Positions 36,111 to 45,090 are shown, counted from the stretch's first letter. The stretch is DNA of 64,000 nt from Marinilabilia rubra (GCF_003121985.1 NZ_QEWP01000001.1:310001-374000), one strand, 5' to 3'. The notes: generated from the letters alone by a model not told the origin. Numbers and translations are program-made.

Positions 36111-36611
36111 TTATTCAAAATTTATTTTGTTGATCTTGTTCAGCACTTTTAGTAAACCATGTGAGGATAGTGTAGCACCGCTGATTGCATCAACATCATT
36201 CCCGATCCGGATTTCCTCTCCTGATTTTACTCCAATGAAATCTTTGAGCCAGCTTTTTGAGGTTATTTGGTACCCATGGGATGACCGGTATTGGAGTATT
36301 TCCAAATGCCTGATTACCCCGTCGGTGTAAATAACCATGAAATCGAAGTAATTCCTGCGGCCTTTTCCTTGTGCAATAATGGCATATCCGGATGTTTCTG
36401 TGCTGTCAGAAATGTATATTTTTAATATTTCGAATGGATACTCGTTTGCAGTCTCCTGTAGTTTATAGTCAGGGACCTCATCGTATAGCTTTTCTATGGC
36501 TTTATTAATTGATTTCAGGTTTTTTTTATTCAGCAAATTGTTTTGTGCAACAGCAGGTAAACTTATTATTACGAGAATGGCTATGGCAATATGTCTTGTG
36601 AAAAAGGTCAT
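36111..36611 (-). CDS. FMN-binding domain protein, periplasmic
   Basis: 166 residues. A signal peptide ends near AVAQ. The single domain carries GYAIIAQGKGRRNYFDFMVIYTDG and the covalent flavin-attachment motif DAISGATLSS, in which the Thr of SGAT is normally joined to FMN through a phosphodiester bond, as in RnfG and NqrC. The N-terminal part KKNLKSINKAIEKLYDEVPD is helical. It has no membrane helix other than the signal peptide, and no Rnf or Nqr operon is nearby, so it is likely an independent electron-transfer flavoprotein. It is downstream of an outer-membrane porin on the same strand, with a GC-rich hairpin between them. Confidence 0.85.
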   Translation of the reverse strand: MTFFTRHIAIAILVIISLPAVAQNNLLNKKNLKSINKAIEKLYDEVPDYKLQETANEYPFEILKIYISDSTETSGYAIIAQGKGRRNYFDFMVIYTDGVIRHLEILQYRSSHGYQITSKSWLKDFIGVKSGEEIRIGNDVDAISGATLSSHGLLKVLNKINKINFE

Positions 36612-36661
36612 GTCAGAATAAAAAAAATGAAATGCTTATGCAGAAGCTTATTGCTAATATT

Positions 36662-36690
36662 GCCCCGGAATTCATGTTGATTCCGGGGGC
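36662..36690 (-). terminator. Intercistronic GC-rich hairpin without T-run
   Basis: GCCCCGGAAT paired with ATTCCGGGG and C, one G bulged, 8-nt loop. It lies between the porin stop and the FMN-binding start. There is no T-tract on the minus strand, so it is more likely a partial terminator or mRNA-stability hairpin. Confidence 0.5.
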
Positions 36691-36715
36691 TGTTATCAAT
36701 GTCTCTTGTATTTTT

Positions 36716-37891
36716 CTAAAACCAGAATCCAATTCCCATGTTGAATTGTTTTTGAGCCTCGCTTGCACCTTCCGGCTTAACCCATTGCATGTCAGCTTTC
36801 CATACAACTCCCGGAGCCAAAGTGTACCCGACGCCTGCAAATACTTCATGAACGTTGTAAGCGTTGTTGGGAGTTATTGAGGCTGTTGTGTTGTGCAAAT
36901 CGTATTTTTCAAATCGCACAAAAGGTGTTAGTTTTTGCTGTCCATCGCCCAGGGCAATATCATATGCTCCTTCGAGGTACCAACCCAGAATGCTTTCTCC
37001 AAGATCATTTCCTGTGAATTCATTGTAAGCTTTTGTATTGCTTATTTTATTGTAGATAAACTGCCCTCTTGAGTGAAAATTACCGGATGTAAAGCGGTAG
37101 TCAAGGCCAAGCATGTTAATACCTACTTGAGAGGAATCAGCACTTGCTTCAGCTTGGGAATCTGACTTGTCAAGTCCGTCAAACAGTGTAGATTGTGTTT
37201 TTCCCAGATATGTGGATAGTCCAAGTTGCAGGCCGGGGATGCCGAAATAATTGACTTTTGCCGAGAAATTGGGGCTGGAAATGAACGATTCTGCACCTTT
37301 TTGTCTTCCGCCACGGATGCTTTTACTTCCTCCCAGGGTGCCCTCACCGTCATAACCATTAAAGCCATTGACAATAAATGCTTTGTAGCTGAGAGATGCT
37401 GAAGGGATAACACCGGTGAAACCTGCGCCTATTTCGCGCCAGGTGGTAGGCACTACTCTACTGTCGATGGAAGGCCGTTCCACCCCGTTGTAAGTTGTAG
37501 GTTCATGAAACTCATTTACTATCCCCATCGGAATAAGCATTAATCCGCCGACAAGGTTAAAACCATTGGCAATGCGATGCTCAATAAAAGCCTGTTCTAC
37601 ATATACCTCTTTAACGTGCTCATATTCCAACTCGGTTACCACCGACGTATTTGGCGAGAAACTGTAACCAAATAACATCACTAATCTGTGAACATCAAGC
37701 TTACCGTTTTCTCTGACGCCTGAGGTAATTGGTTGGTTGTAATCAATTTGTCCATAGCCGCCAATAACAATCTTTTGCTCTTCAAGTTGTTTCAATAGTT
37801 TGTCTGCGGCATTGCCTGAAGCTTCATTCTGAGAAAAGCCCGATGAACCAAATAGAAAAGGTAGGATAAATAAGAGTACAATTTTTCTCAT
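36716..37891 (-). CDS. Outer-membrane porin-like beta-barrel protein
   Basis: 391 residues from ATG 37889-37891 (MRKIVLLFILPFL). A signal peptide ends near GFSQ and is followed by a short helical stretch (AADKLLKQLEEQK), then about 16 amphipathic strands, ending in the C-terminal aromatic pattern NMGIGFWF of outer-membrane barrels. Segments such as LDVHRLVMLFGYSFSPNTSVVTELEYEHV and WREIGAGFTGVIP resemble phosphate-selective or general porins of Bacteroidota. Substrate unknown. It is followed by the FMN-binding gene, which might mean a joint role in periplasmic redox or metal acquisition; that is inference. Confidence 0.7.
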   Translation of the reverse strand: MRKIVLLFILPFLFGSSGFSQNEASGNAADKLLKQLEEQKIVIGGYGQIDYNQPITSGVRENGKLDVHRLVMLFGYSFSPNTSVVTELEYEHVKEVYVEQAFIEHRIANGFNLVGGLMLIPMGIVNEFHEPTTYNGVERPSIDSRVVPTTWREIGAGFTGVIPSASLSYKAFIVNGFNGYDGEGTLGGSKSIRGGRQKGAESFISSPNFSAKVNYFGIPGLQLGLSTYLGKTQSTLFDGLDKSDSQAEASADSSQVGINMLGLDYRFTSGNFHSRGQFIYNKISNTKAYNEFTGNDLGESILGWYLEGAYDIALGDGQQKLTPFVRFEKYDLHNTTASITPNNAYNVHEVFAGVGYTLAPGVVWKADMQWVKPEGASEAQKQFNMGIGFWF

Positions 37892-38064
37892 CACTATTTT
37901 TGTTTTTGTTATTTCTGATTGCAAAAATGGTGGAGAGATTGTGGATAGACAATAGCCTAAAACAGGGATTTTTTTTGCAGGATGTATTTATTAAGTGGCT
38001 TTATATGTGTTGGTTGTATTTAATGGGGTTGGCGCATATCCCAAAATGTTGGTAGAGTAGAAAA

Positions 38065-39516
38065 TCAGGGGCCAAAAATTGAGCGGTTTTCCCGGGGATT
38101 TTTTCTTTGCAATTGTCGTCTGTAGTCCCTGTATTTTTCGATAAATCTGTCGTGAAAATTCTCATTTGGCGATGGAGCCGGGGAAAGTACCAGCTGACCA
38201 TCAGGATTAATTAAATAGTAAAGGGGTACGGCTCTTACATTGTAATCTTTTATAATGTTGGCTTTCATCCCAAAGAACAGAAACTCCCAATTAAGATTTT
38301 TATGTGCTTCAATAAAATTTTTGGCTTCTTCGAAATCATTATTGATTATGATAGTAACAATTTCAAGGTCTCTTTTAAAGGTTTCGTGCAGTTTTGGTAA
38401 TAGTCTGAGATCCCTCTGGCATGCATAATTATCGGTATGGCAGAAGTTGATGTAGACGAATTTGCCTTTATAATCTTCGAGCGATTTATCTTCTCCCTCG
38501 AAGTTGTACAGGGTAAACTCAGGTGCAGGCATTCCGGTGCGCAAAGCACTGATTTTTGAATAAAGGCTTGACGCAATTGCCTTTACTTCGGGAATTGAAG
38601 CCTGGCTTTTTAGTTGGTTTAACAGCTTAAGAGCTGTTTTTTCCGGTATTACTTTTTCATGATAACTGCGGTGAAGAGAAAATACTGCCACTGCTTCTGC
38701 CAAATCAGTTTTTTTTATTAATGTGTCTGACTGGATGCTCGAAATCAGGGATTGTATATTAAGAGAATCTGATTTGAAGAGTTTCTTTTTTAGTTGGCGT
38801 TCGTACCCGCTAAAAACGTCCTTGAAAGTATGCCAATATGCCGGCAGGGAAAAGTATACAGGTCGGTTGTAGAAATACTTTCCTATGATTTCTTTTTCAG
38901 GGTTTCGGCTTGTGAGCATAGCAAGCCGGGCGTATTTAAAGTGTTTATGGGCCTGAAAAAAATCCTTTTCATCTGGGAATCTCATTTCCAGTGAATCAAT
39001 GATGGTTGAAGTAAGTTGCTTATTTTTTGTAGTCAGAAGTTTTAGGGCATTGGTGTTGAACTGGTAGTCGAAAGCCCTGTTAAAATCCCGGATTAATGGG
39101 TTTAAACTATTTCCATCTTTGTTGGCTATTCCCAGTAAGATTTCTTCCGGCTGGTAAAATGGATTGAGCTTTTCTGATTGGGTTAGAGGTTCAAAAGGGG
39201 GCAACTCAAGTTCATACTCCTGCCCGGGTTCCAGGTAGAGAAAACCTCTGAAACGGCCCAGGTCAGAAAAGGCATAAGTGATTTTATTCAGGGGGAAGGA
39301 GAAATTAAAATTGCCTTCTTCATTGATTTGGACGGTGATTAACTCCTTTTTGTCGTAATTCAGGAAGTTTTGATAGTATTCAAACACTATGGCCATTTTA
39401 CTGTATTCAGGGGCATGACCAAAAATCCTCACCTCTTTTGGCTGACCATTGAGGGAGGATGAAGCCAATAAAATACCTGATATTATGAAGCAGAACCTTC
39501 TGAATGTGCTTTTCAT
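38065..39516 (-). CDS. TlpA-like thioredoxin-fold protein with degenerate active site
   Basis: 483 residues. A signal peptide ends near LNGQ. The first 330 residues are helical with an all-beta beginning, as in Bacteroidota TlpA-family thiol-disulfide proteins with an N-terminal DUF4369-like extension. The C-terminal thioredoxin fold starts at MPAPEFTLYNFEGEDKSLED and includes KFVYINFCHTDNYACQRDLR. Where a canonical protein has W-C-x-x-C, this one has N-Y-A-C: the first catalytic Cys is replaced by Asn while the second is kept, and a different Cys lies six residues upstream. The cis-proline segment VRAVPLYYLINPDG is intact. It may not act as a classical oxidoreductase. The upstream gene is coaD. 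Confidence 0.75.
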   Translation of the reverse strand: MKSTFRRFCFIISGILLASSSLNGQPKEVRIFGHAPEYSKMAIVFEYYQNFLNYDKKELITVQINEEGNFNFSFPLNKITYAFSDLGRFRGFLYLEPGQEYELELPPFEPLTQSEKLNPFYQPEEILLGIANKDGNSLNPLIRDFNRAFDYQFNTNALKLLTTKNKQLTSTIIDSLEMRFPDEKDFFQAHKHFKYARLAMLTSRNPEKEIIGKYFYNRPVYFSLPAYWHTFKDVFSGYERQLKKKLFKSDSLNIQSLISSIQSDTLIKKTDLAEAVAVFSLHRSYHEKVIPEKTALKLLNQLKSQASIPEVKAIASSLYSKISALRTGMPAPEFTLYNFEGEDKSLEDYKGKFVYINFCHTDNYACQRDLRLLPKLHETFKRDLEIVTIIINNDFEEAKNFIEAHKNLNWEFLFFGMKANIIKDYNVRAVPLYYLINPDGQLVLSPAPSPNENFHDRFIEKYRDYRRQLQRKNPRENRSIFGP

Positions 39517-39561
39517 GCCATTGACTGGTTTTTAGTGGATTTAAACATGAATTGTGCCAGA

Positions 39562-40041
39562 TTAATCTCTGCTTTTGTTTTTTATCTGGATTTTTATTTT
39601 TTCGGGAATAAATTTTGAGGCATCCCCGCCATGCTTGAGAATGTCGCGTACAATTGAGGAATTAACAGGCGTATGTTCGGGAGAGGTGAGTAGAAAGACT
39701 GTGTCTATGCCCGACATTGATTTGTTGACCTGAGCAATGGCTCTTTCGTATTCAAAGTCAGCTGAAGTGCGGATGCCTCTTAAAATAAAATTGCAGTTAA
39801 GCTCTTTGGCAAAATCAACTGTTAAGCCTTCAAAGGTTACCACTTCAATCCTTGGTTCGTCCTCAAACACTTTTTCTATCCATTCAATTCTTTGTTCAAT
39901 GGGGAAGAAATCTTTTTTGTTGGAATTGTAACCAATGGCAATAAATATCTTATCCACCAAAGATAGTCCCCTGCGGACAATATTTTCATGACCAACGGTG
40001 AAAGGATCAAATGAGCCGGGAAATATTGCTGTCTTTTGCAT
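39562..40041 (-). CDS. coaD: Phosphopantetheine adenylyltransferase
   Basis: 159 residues of normal length. It has the nucleotidyltransferase motif GSFDPFTVGHENIV (T/HxGH) at the N-terminus and the NSSIVRDIL segment equivalent to ISSTxVR near the C-terminus. It joins phosphopantetheine and ATP to form dephospho-CoA, the fourth step of CoA synthesis. Start ATG 40039-40041. The downstream TlpA-like gene begins 46 bp after its stop on the same strand. No other CoA gene is nearby. Confidence 0.96.
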   Translation of the reverse strand: MQKTAIFPGSFDPFTVGHENIVRRGLSLVDKIFIAIGYNSNKKDFFPIEQRIEWIEKVFEDEPRIEVVTFEGLTVDFAKELNCNFILRGIRTSADFEYERAIAQVNKSMSGIDTVFLLTSPEHTPVNSSIVRDILKHGGDASKFIPEKIKIQIKNKSRD

Positions 40042-40426
40042 AATTCTCTGTTTTATGAGGCTGTAAAAATCAAAAAAAATAGTTAAAACACCAATTTAAC
40101 AAGGATTGTTTTGCGTTTAAATGTTTTGTTACTTTAAGTGTGGTGTCCAACTTTTTCTCTCTTATTGGAAAGATGCACTATCTCTTGTTCCGTGGGGCTT
40201 TTGATCTGATATTCCGAAATATGAATTTTTGTGTTGATTATTCTTTCTGTTTCAACTGTTCTCAGTTCTGATTTAAAGTTATTGGTTGTTGAAGCTTTGG
40301 GGTGATAATAAAAAATTGAAAATCAGGGAGATTAAAAGATATTTTTGTATATTGCGCATGAGCCTTCTCAATGAGCGTAAGTTTGTTAATTCGTGTAGTT
40401 GTATGTAATAGGTTCTGTGCAACAAA

Positions 40427-40458
40427 TTTGGAAAACTATATATGAGGCTTTATCTTTG
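40427..40458 (+). promoter_or_regulatory. Consensus promoter 390 bp upstream of the porin gene
   Basis: TTTG at 40427-40430, exactly 20 bp of spacer, then TATCTTTG at 40451-40458: a full Bacteroidota promoter. RNA would begin near 40465, leaving about 380 nt before the porin ATG. Confidence 0.7.
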
Positions 40459-40773
40459 CCGGCGTTTGTTCAGCCTGATTAGAGAATTAGTCCCTTGAAT
40501 TTTTGTTGGTACAGAAATGAAATAGGTGTTTTAACATGTTGGTTAAGATAAGGTTGTTCGTTGACTGACTTTATTGTTTTGAGAACAGAACAGTGTCTGA
40601 ATTGGAGTTAAGCCCAAAAAAGACTTGACTTACTTTAGCTTAAAAGCTTATTTTTATTAGTTGATTATTCCCGGTCAGTCAATTTCAGGAAAAGCAACTG
40701 CTGTTACACGTTCGGTGTATGATTGTGGTGCTTTTTATTGATAAAGATTTTCCAGATTTTTTATTTGTTTGAG

Positions 40774-40796
40774 ATCTCTCATTTTACCAGAGAGAT
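40774..40796 (+). repeat. Inverted repeat just upstream of the porin gene
   Basis: ATCTCTC and GAGAGAT (perfect 7-bp arms) around a 9-nt spacer, 52 bp before the ATG. It may be an operator or an RNA hairpin. Confidence 0.45.
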
Positions 40797-40847
40797 AAAT
40801 ATAGTATTCAAGTTGAATATAAATTTAAAATTTAAACTATTTAAATT

Positions 40848-42026
40848 ATGAAGAAAGTAGTTTTTGCGATTTTTGCTATTGCCGGACTCCTGACCCAAGG
40901 GGTGCTGAATGCACAGGAAGCAAAAGAGGACTATGTGAAATTTGGCGGTGCTGTTCGTTACAACATTCATGACAAAAGTTGGAACGATGATAATACCGAT
41001 CCACAGTTCACCTGGGATACCTGGAGGCTTAATGTGGATGCACGCACGGCCGGGGTTGACCTTAGCTTCGAGTATCGTTTCTATCCTGATGGAGGCTACC
41101 ATATGCTTCACCATGGATATTTAGGTTATGGATTTAACGACGATCTTTACATGAAGTTAGGAGTCAGTCAGGTGCCTTTTGGTATTACTAAATTCGCTTC
41201 ACATTCATGGTGGTTCCAGGCCCCTTACTATGTAGGTCTGGAAGATGACTACGACATGGGAATTAAATTTGACTATACCGGTATTGAAAACCTGACTTTG
41301 AACTTTGCTTATTTCCACCAGCCGGAACCAGCCGGAACTCCTGGGTATAATTCCCGCTATTCCTACGATATTATTGCGTCAGGAGAAGGAACCTATGATG
41401 CAGATGGGAACTTTACGAAGCCTAATGGCATGACAAAAGAAACCAGACAATTCAATCTTCGAGCAGCTTATAACTTATCAGATAATGTTGAGATTGGTGT
41501 TTCAGGGCAGTTTGGCCGTAATTATCATGTGAATTCTGATGAATTTGAATCATCCAATGCATATGCTGCTCATGTTGTAGCTAACTTTGGTGATGGGTTC
41601 AATTTTAAAGGAGAATATATTTCTTATGATTTTGGCGCAATTGATGGTAGTGGAGAGGAAGTTGATGTTGTGCAAATGGCTGCCTATAATGCTGCATACA
41701 ATGTTGCCTCCAAAGCAAATATCTGGGTAGCAGGTCTGGCTTATACCATTCCTGTAGATTTCGGACCTATTTCCAGTATTCAGCCATATGTAGATTATTC
41801 AGTTATTGTCAAAGATGGTGAAACTGCCGGTGGAGTTGAATTTGAAAATACCGAGCACCTTGTTCCCGGTATGCTGATTACCGCCGGAAGCATTTATACC
41901 TATGTTGATTATGCAATGGGTAAAAACAATGCATGGTTAGGATCATGGACCAATGGTCTTGCCGCAGGTAGCCCCGATGCTGAATGGGAAAGCCGTTTCA
42001 ATATCAATATTGGCTACTATTTCTAA
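40848..42026 (+). CDS. Outer-membrane porin linked to the compatible-solute transporter
   Basis: 392 residues with a signal peptide ending LNAQE and a chain of amphipathic strands ending in SRFNINIGYYF, the aromatic terminus of outer-membrane barrels. The pattern (WRLNVDARTAGVDLSFEYRFY, FGITKFASHSWWFQAPYYVG) resembles phosphate-selective-porin-like proteins. It is followed after 17 bp by the ProV-type ATPase gene and then ProW and ProX, so it probably provides the outer-membrane route for the same substrate. Start ATG 40848. The link with glycine betaine or proline is inferred from position only; no substrate-specific residue was recognised. Confidence 0.75.
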   Translation: MKKVVFAIFAIAGLLTQGVLNAQEAKEDYVKFGGAVRYNIHDKSWNDDNTDPQFTWDTWRLNVDARTAGVDLSFEYRFYPDGGYHMLHHGYLGYGFNDDLYMKLGVSQVPFGITKFASHSWWFQAPYYVGLEDDYDMGIKFDYTGIENLTLNFAYFHQPEPAGTPGYNSRYSYDIIASGEGTYDADGNFTKPNGMTKETRQFNLRAAYNLSDNVEIGVSGQFGRNYHVNSDEFESSNAYAAHVVANFGDGFNFKGEYISYDFGAIDGSGEEVDVVQMAAYNAAYNVASKANIWVAGLAYTIPVDFGPISSIQPYVDYSVIVKDGETAGGVEFENTEHLVPGMLITAGSIYTYVDYAMGKNNAWLGSWTNGLAAGSPDAEWESRFNINIGYYF

Positions 42027-42043
42027 ACAATAATCCTGAGCAA

Positions 42044-43270
42044 ATGAGTAAAATTGAAGTCAAAGACCTCAATCTAATATTTGGTGCCAAACGGAAACAA
42101 GCTTTGGAATTAGTCCAAAAGGGCGTTTCCAAAGATGAAGTGTTGGAGAAAACCAAATGTACAGTGGCGGTCAAAGATGCAACATTCTCGATTGAACAGG
42201 GCGAAATATTTGTAGTGATGGGACTTTCCGGTAGCGGAAAGTCCTCGCTCATTCGTTGCTTTAATCGACTGAACAATCCTACATCCGGATCCATTTTGGT
42301 AAATGGTAAGGATGTGATGAAAATGTCCGATGATGATCTTCGCCAACTTAGAAGAACTGAGATGTCAATGGTGTTCCAGCATTTTGGGTTGTTGCCACAC
42401 CGTTCTGTAATTGCTAATACTGCATTTGGTCTTGAAATTCAGGGTGTTCCTGAGTCTGAGAGCTACGTGAAAGCCAAAGAGATGCTTAAAACCGTTGGCC
42501 TGGAAGGATATGAGGAGATGATGACCGGTCAGCTTAGTGGAGGTATGCAGCAAAGAGTGGGATTGGCACGTGCATTAACAACCAATCCTGAGATTCTGCT
42601 TATGGATGAGGCTTTCAGTGCATTAGATCCCCTTATTCGCACAAATATGCAGGATGAGTTGATTCAGTTGCAGGAAAAGTTAAAGAAAACGATCGTCTTT
42701 ATTACGCACGACCTTGATGAGGCTCTGAAACTGGGTGATCGAATTGCTATTTTAAAAGATGGTGTTATAGTCCAGATAGGTACGCCCGAAGAAATTCTGG
42801 TTAAGCCGGCAGACGATTACGTTCGTGCTTTTGTGGAAAATGTAGACCGGAGTATGATCGTTACTGCTTCAAGTCTGATGTTTAAGGATACCGGAAAACT
42901 GACCATTGAAAAAGATGGCCCTGCAATTGCGCTTCGTAGAATGCGTGATATGGGGGTTAATCGTTTGCCTGTGGTTAATAAGAACAATAAGTTCCTCGGA
43001 TTTGTGATGGATGATGGTGTTGTTAAGTTGAAAAAAGATGGAGGTAAGGATTTGAATGAGATCCTGATTTCTGACGTAATGCCTACGGTGTCGCCTGATA
43101 CTCCTGCTGCCGATCTGTTGCCATTGTTTATTGATAAGCAATTGCCATTACCGGTTGTTGATGATGAAGGAAAACTGCTGGGAGTTGCTGTACATTCTTC
43201 TGTCATTGCTGAAGTAACCGGCCGTGATAAAGATGAGATTATTGAAATTCAAAAGAGCGGAGGCAACTGA
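42044..43270 (+). CDS. proV: Glycine betaine/L-proline ABC transporter ATP-binding protein
   Basis: 408 residues from ATG 42044 (MSKIEVKDLNLIFG); the frame is open 20 codons further upstream, overlapping the porin end. The ATPase has Walker A GLSGSGKSS, the ABC signature LSGGMQQRVGLARAL, Walker B EILLMDEAFSALDP and the H-loop VFITHDLDEAL. The C-terminal 130 residues contain two CBS domains, as in OpuA/ProV proteins where they sense ionic strength. The typical N-terminal extension before the Walker motif is present (KRKQALELVQKGVSKDEVLEKT). It is part of a four-gene operon; proW follows after 2 bp. OpuAA is an equivalent name. Confidence 0.95.
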   Translation: MSKIEVKDLNLIFGAKRKQALELVQKGVSKDEVLEKTKCTVAVKDATFSIEQGEIFVVMGLSGSGKSSLIRCFNRLNNPTSGSILVNGKDVMKMSDDDLRQLRRTEMSMVFQHFGLLPHRSVIANTAFGLEIQGVPESESYVKAKEMLKTVGLEGYEEMMTGQLSGGMQQRVGLARALTTNPEILLMDEAFSALDPLIRTNMQDELIQLQEKLKKTIVFITHDLDEALKLGDRIAILKDGVIVQIGTPEEILVKPADDYVRAFVENVDRSMIVTASSLMFKDTGKLTIEKDGPAIALRRMRDMGVNRLPVVNKNNKFLGFVMDDGVVKLKKDGGKDLNEILISDVMPTVSPDTPAADLLPLFIDKQLPLPVVDDEGKLLGVAVHSSVIAEVTGRDKDEIIEIQKSGGN

Positions 43271-43272
43271 TT

Positions 43273-44145
43273 ATGGAAAAATTAGATCTTGGACAATTTA
43301 TTGAAAAAGCAATTGAAGGAATTACCAATAATGCCGGTCCTGTACTGGACGGTATAGCTTTGGTTATCGAAGGAATTGTTGATGGCCTTCAATCTGCATT
43401 GATTTCAACCCCATCCGGAGTGGTGATGATTCTAATGGCAATTATTGCTTACATCGTTCAGGGTGGAGGAGTAAAGCCCAGTTTAACCAAGAAAGGTTTT
43501 AAAAAAGCCTTTGGTTTGTCCATTTTTACAGTGGTAGGTTTGTTCCTGCTTTTCTGGATGGATTATTGGGAAGAAACCATGGAAACGTTGGCATTGGTGT
43601 TGGCATCCGCCTTCATTGCGCTGGTAATAGGGATTCCTCTCGGGATATGGGCTGCGCGTAATTCAAAAGCAGACCAGGTTATTCGTCCCGTTTTGGACTT
43701 TATGCAAACCATGCCTGCCTTTGTGTATCTTATTCCTGCTATCTTGTTTTTCTCAGTAGGAAACGTTCCGGGTGTTGTGGCAACAGTGGTGTTCTCATTG
43801 CCTCCGGCTGTGCGCCTTACCAGTCTTGGTATTCGCGGAGTTCCGGCAGAGGTTGTTGAAGCCGCCCAGTCATTCGGAAGTACCAAGCGTCAGCTGCTCT
43901 TTAAGGTGCAGATTCCGTTGGCTATGCCTACCATTCTGGCAGGTGTAAACCAGGTTATTATGTTGGCACTATCTATGGTTGTAATTGCTTCCATGGTTGG
44001 AGCTGCGGGTCTGGGAGAACGTGTTTATTCCGGAATTTTGCAGGCCAAAGTCGGACTTGGTTTTGAAGCAGGTCTTGGTATTGTTATATTGGCTATAATT
44101 CTTGACCGTGTTACCCAGGCTTTGGGTGGTCTTGGAAAAAAATAG
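43273..44145 (+). CDS. proW: Glycine betaine/L-proline ABC transporter permease
   Basis: 290-residue inner-membrane permease with about seven hydrophobic segments, including VVMILMAIIAYIVQGG, AFGLSIFTVVGLFLLFWM and LALVLASAFIALVIGIPLG. The family segment FMQTMPAFVYLIPAILFF is conserved, and the EAA loop is GVPAEVVEAAQSFGSTKRQLLFKVQIPLA. An N-terminal amphipathic helix (LGQFIEKAIEGITNN), as in ProW, is kept. It starts 2 bp after proV and is followed by the binding-protein gene after 78 bp. Confidence 0.94.
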   Translation: MEKLDLGQFIEKAIEGITNNAGPVLDGIALVIEGIVDGLQSALISTPSGVVMILMAIIAYIVQGGGVKPSLTKKGFKKAFGLSIFTVVGLFLLFWMDYWEETMETLALVLASAFIALVIGIPLGIWAARNSKADQVIRPVLDFMQTMPAFVYLIPAILFFSVGNVPGVVATVVFSLPPAVRLTSLGIRGVPAEVVEAAQSFGSTKRQLLFKVQIPLAMPTILAGVNQVIMLALSMVVIASMVGAAGLGERVYSGILQAKVGLGFEAGLGIVILAIILDRVTQALGGLGKK

Positions 44146-44223
44146 CTACATATAACTCTGAAAATTTGTTATTTAAAAGTTTTTTGTTGAATTTTATTCA
44201 ACAATCAAACCTTATAAATGTAA

Positions 44224-45090
44224 ATGACTATGAAAAGTAAAATGCAAAAAGTGTTAAATCTGACCATTGCTGCTGCAATTATATTTGCGGTTGCATCATG
44301 TGCAGGAAAAAAACAGAAGAAGGAAGTATTTATTCCTTATCCTAACTGGTCTGAAGGTATTGCGATGACCCATTTGGCTAAAGCGTATCTTGATCAAAAG
44401 GGATATGATGTAGAAATTAAGCCAATTGAGCCGGGTCCAATCTATGCTTCACTTTCAAAAGGTGATGCTGATGTTTTTGTTGATGCATGGCTGCCTAATA
44501 CCCATGGAGAGTATTGGGAGCGCTTTGGCGACAAAATTGATCATATCGGTACTGCTTTTGGTGGTGGAACAACAGGTTTGGTAGTGCCAAGCTATGTACC
44601 AATTGATTCCATTCCCCAGCTAAATGAGCATGTAGAGGAATTTGGTGGAGAGATTATTGGTATTGGTAGTGGAGCAGGGATTCACAAAAACACCCTTAAA
44701 GCTATTGAAGAATATGGTCTGGAATACAAACAGGTAACTTCATCCGGTACAGCCATGGTTGCAGCTCTTGAAGGAGCTATCAATAGCAATGATTGGATTG
44801 TAATTACCGGATGGAAACCTCATTTTAAGTGGGCTCGTTACGATATTAAATATCTTAAAGATCCCAAAGGTGTTTATCCGGCAGATGAGCTGCAGATATT
44901 GGCCCGTAAAGGCTTTACTGAAGACTTCCCTAAGCTTACTGAATTCTTTGGTAACTTTAAATTAGAGGAAGCTAAGCTTTATGAATTAATGGATGATGTG
45001 AAAAATGCCAATGATCCAATTGATGGAGCAAAAGTATTCCTTGAAAACAATAAAGAAATGGTTGAAGGCTGGTTTCCTGCGGCTGAATAA
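44224..45090 (+). CDS. proX: Glycine betaine/proline-type ABC transporter substrate-binding lipoprotein
   Basis: 288 residues. The signal peptide ends in the lipobox VASC, so the protein should be lipid-anchored after cleavage at that Cys. The mature part fits the OpuAC/ProX type: VFIPYPNWSEGIAMTHLAKAYL at the start, ADVFVDAWLPNTHGEYWE, and WKPHFKWARYDIKYLKDP. The conserved Trp-rich segments form an aromatic box for quaternary amines in characterised members. ATG 44224 and ATG 44230 are both possible starts. It ends just before a strong terminator shared with the convergent carB. Confidence 0.92.
   Translation: MTMKSKMQKVLNLTIAAAIIFAVASCAGKKQKKEVFIPYPNWSEGIAMTHLAKAYLDQKGYDVEIKPIEPGPIYASLSKGDADVFVDAWLPNTHGEYWERFGDKIDHIGTAFGGGTTGLVVPSYVPIDSIPQLNEHVEEFGGEIIGIGSGAGIHKNTLKAIEEYGLEYKQVTSSGTAMVAALEGAINSNDWIVITGWKPHFKWARYDIKYLKDPKGVYPADELQILARKGFTEDFPKLTEFFGNFKLEEAKLYELMDDVKNANDPIDGAKVFLENNKEMVEGWFPAAE

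Larger units (their letters stand above)
40042..40847. other. Long intergenic region before the compatible-solute operon
   Basis: 806 bp, AT-rich, without a convincing coding region. It contains a consensus promoter at 40427-40458, a 9-bp inverted repeat (40561-40569 TTGACTGAC and 40674-40682 GTCAGTCAA), and a small stem-loop just before the porin (40774-40796). It may therefore be a long untranslated leader, or contain a non-coding RNA. Confidence 0.5.

Noticed and set aside
40465-40660. 6S RNA or another known non-coding RNA after the promoter at 40427
   Set aside because: Length would fit, but the expected long rod-shaped pairing of 5' and 3' halves was not found by eye; left as an unnamed leader.
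40561-40682. Inverted repeat TTGACTGAC / GTCAGTCAA as the ends of a mobile element
   Set aside because: Only 9-bp arms 104 bp apart with no transposase, target duplication or internal gene; could be chance.
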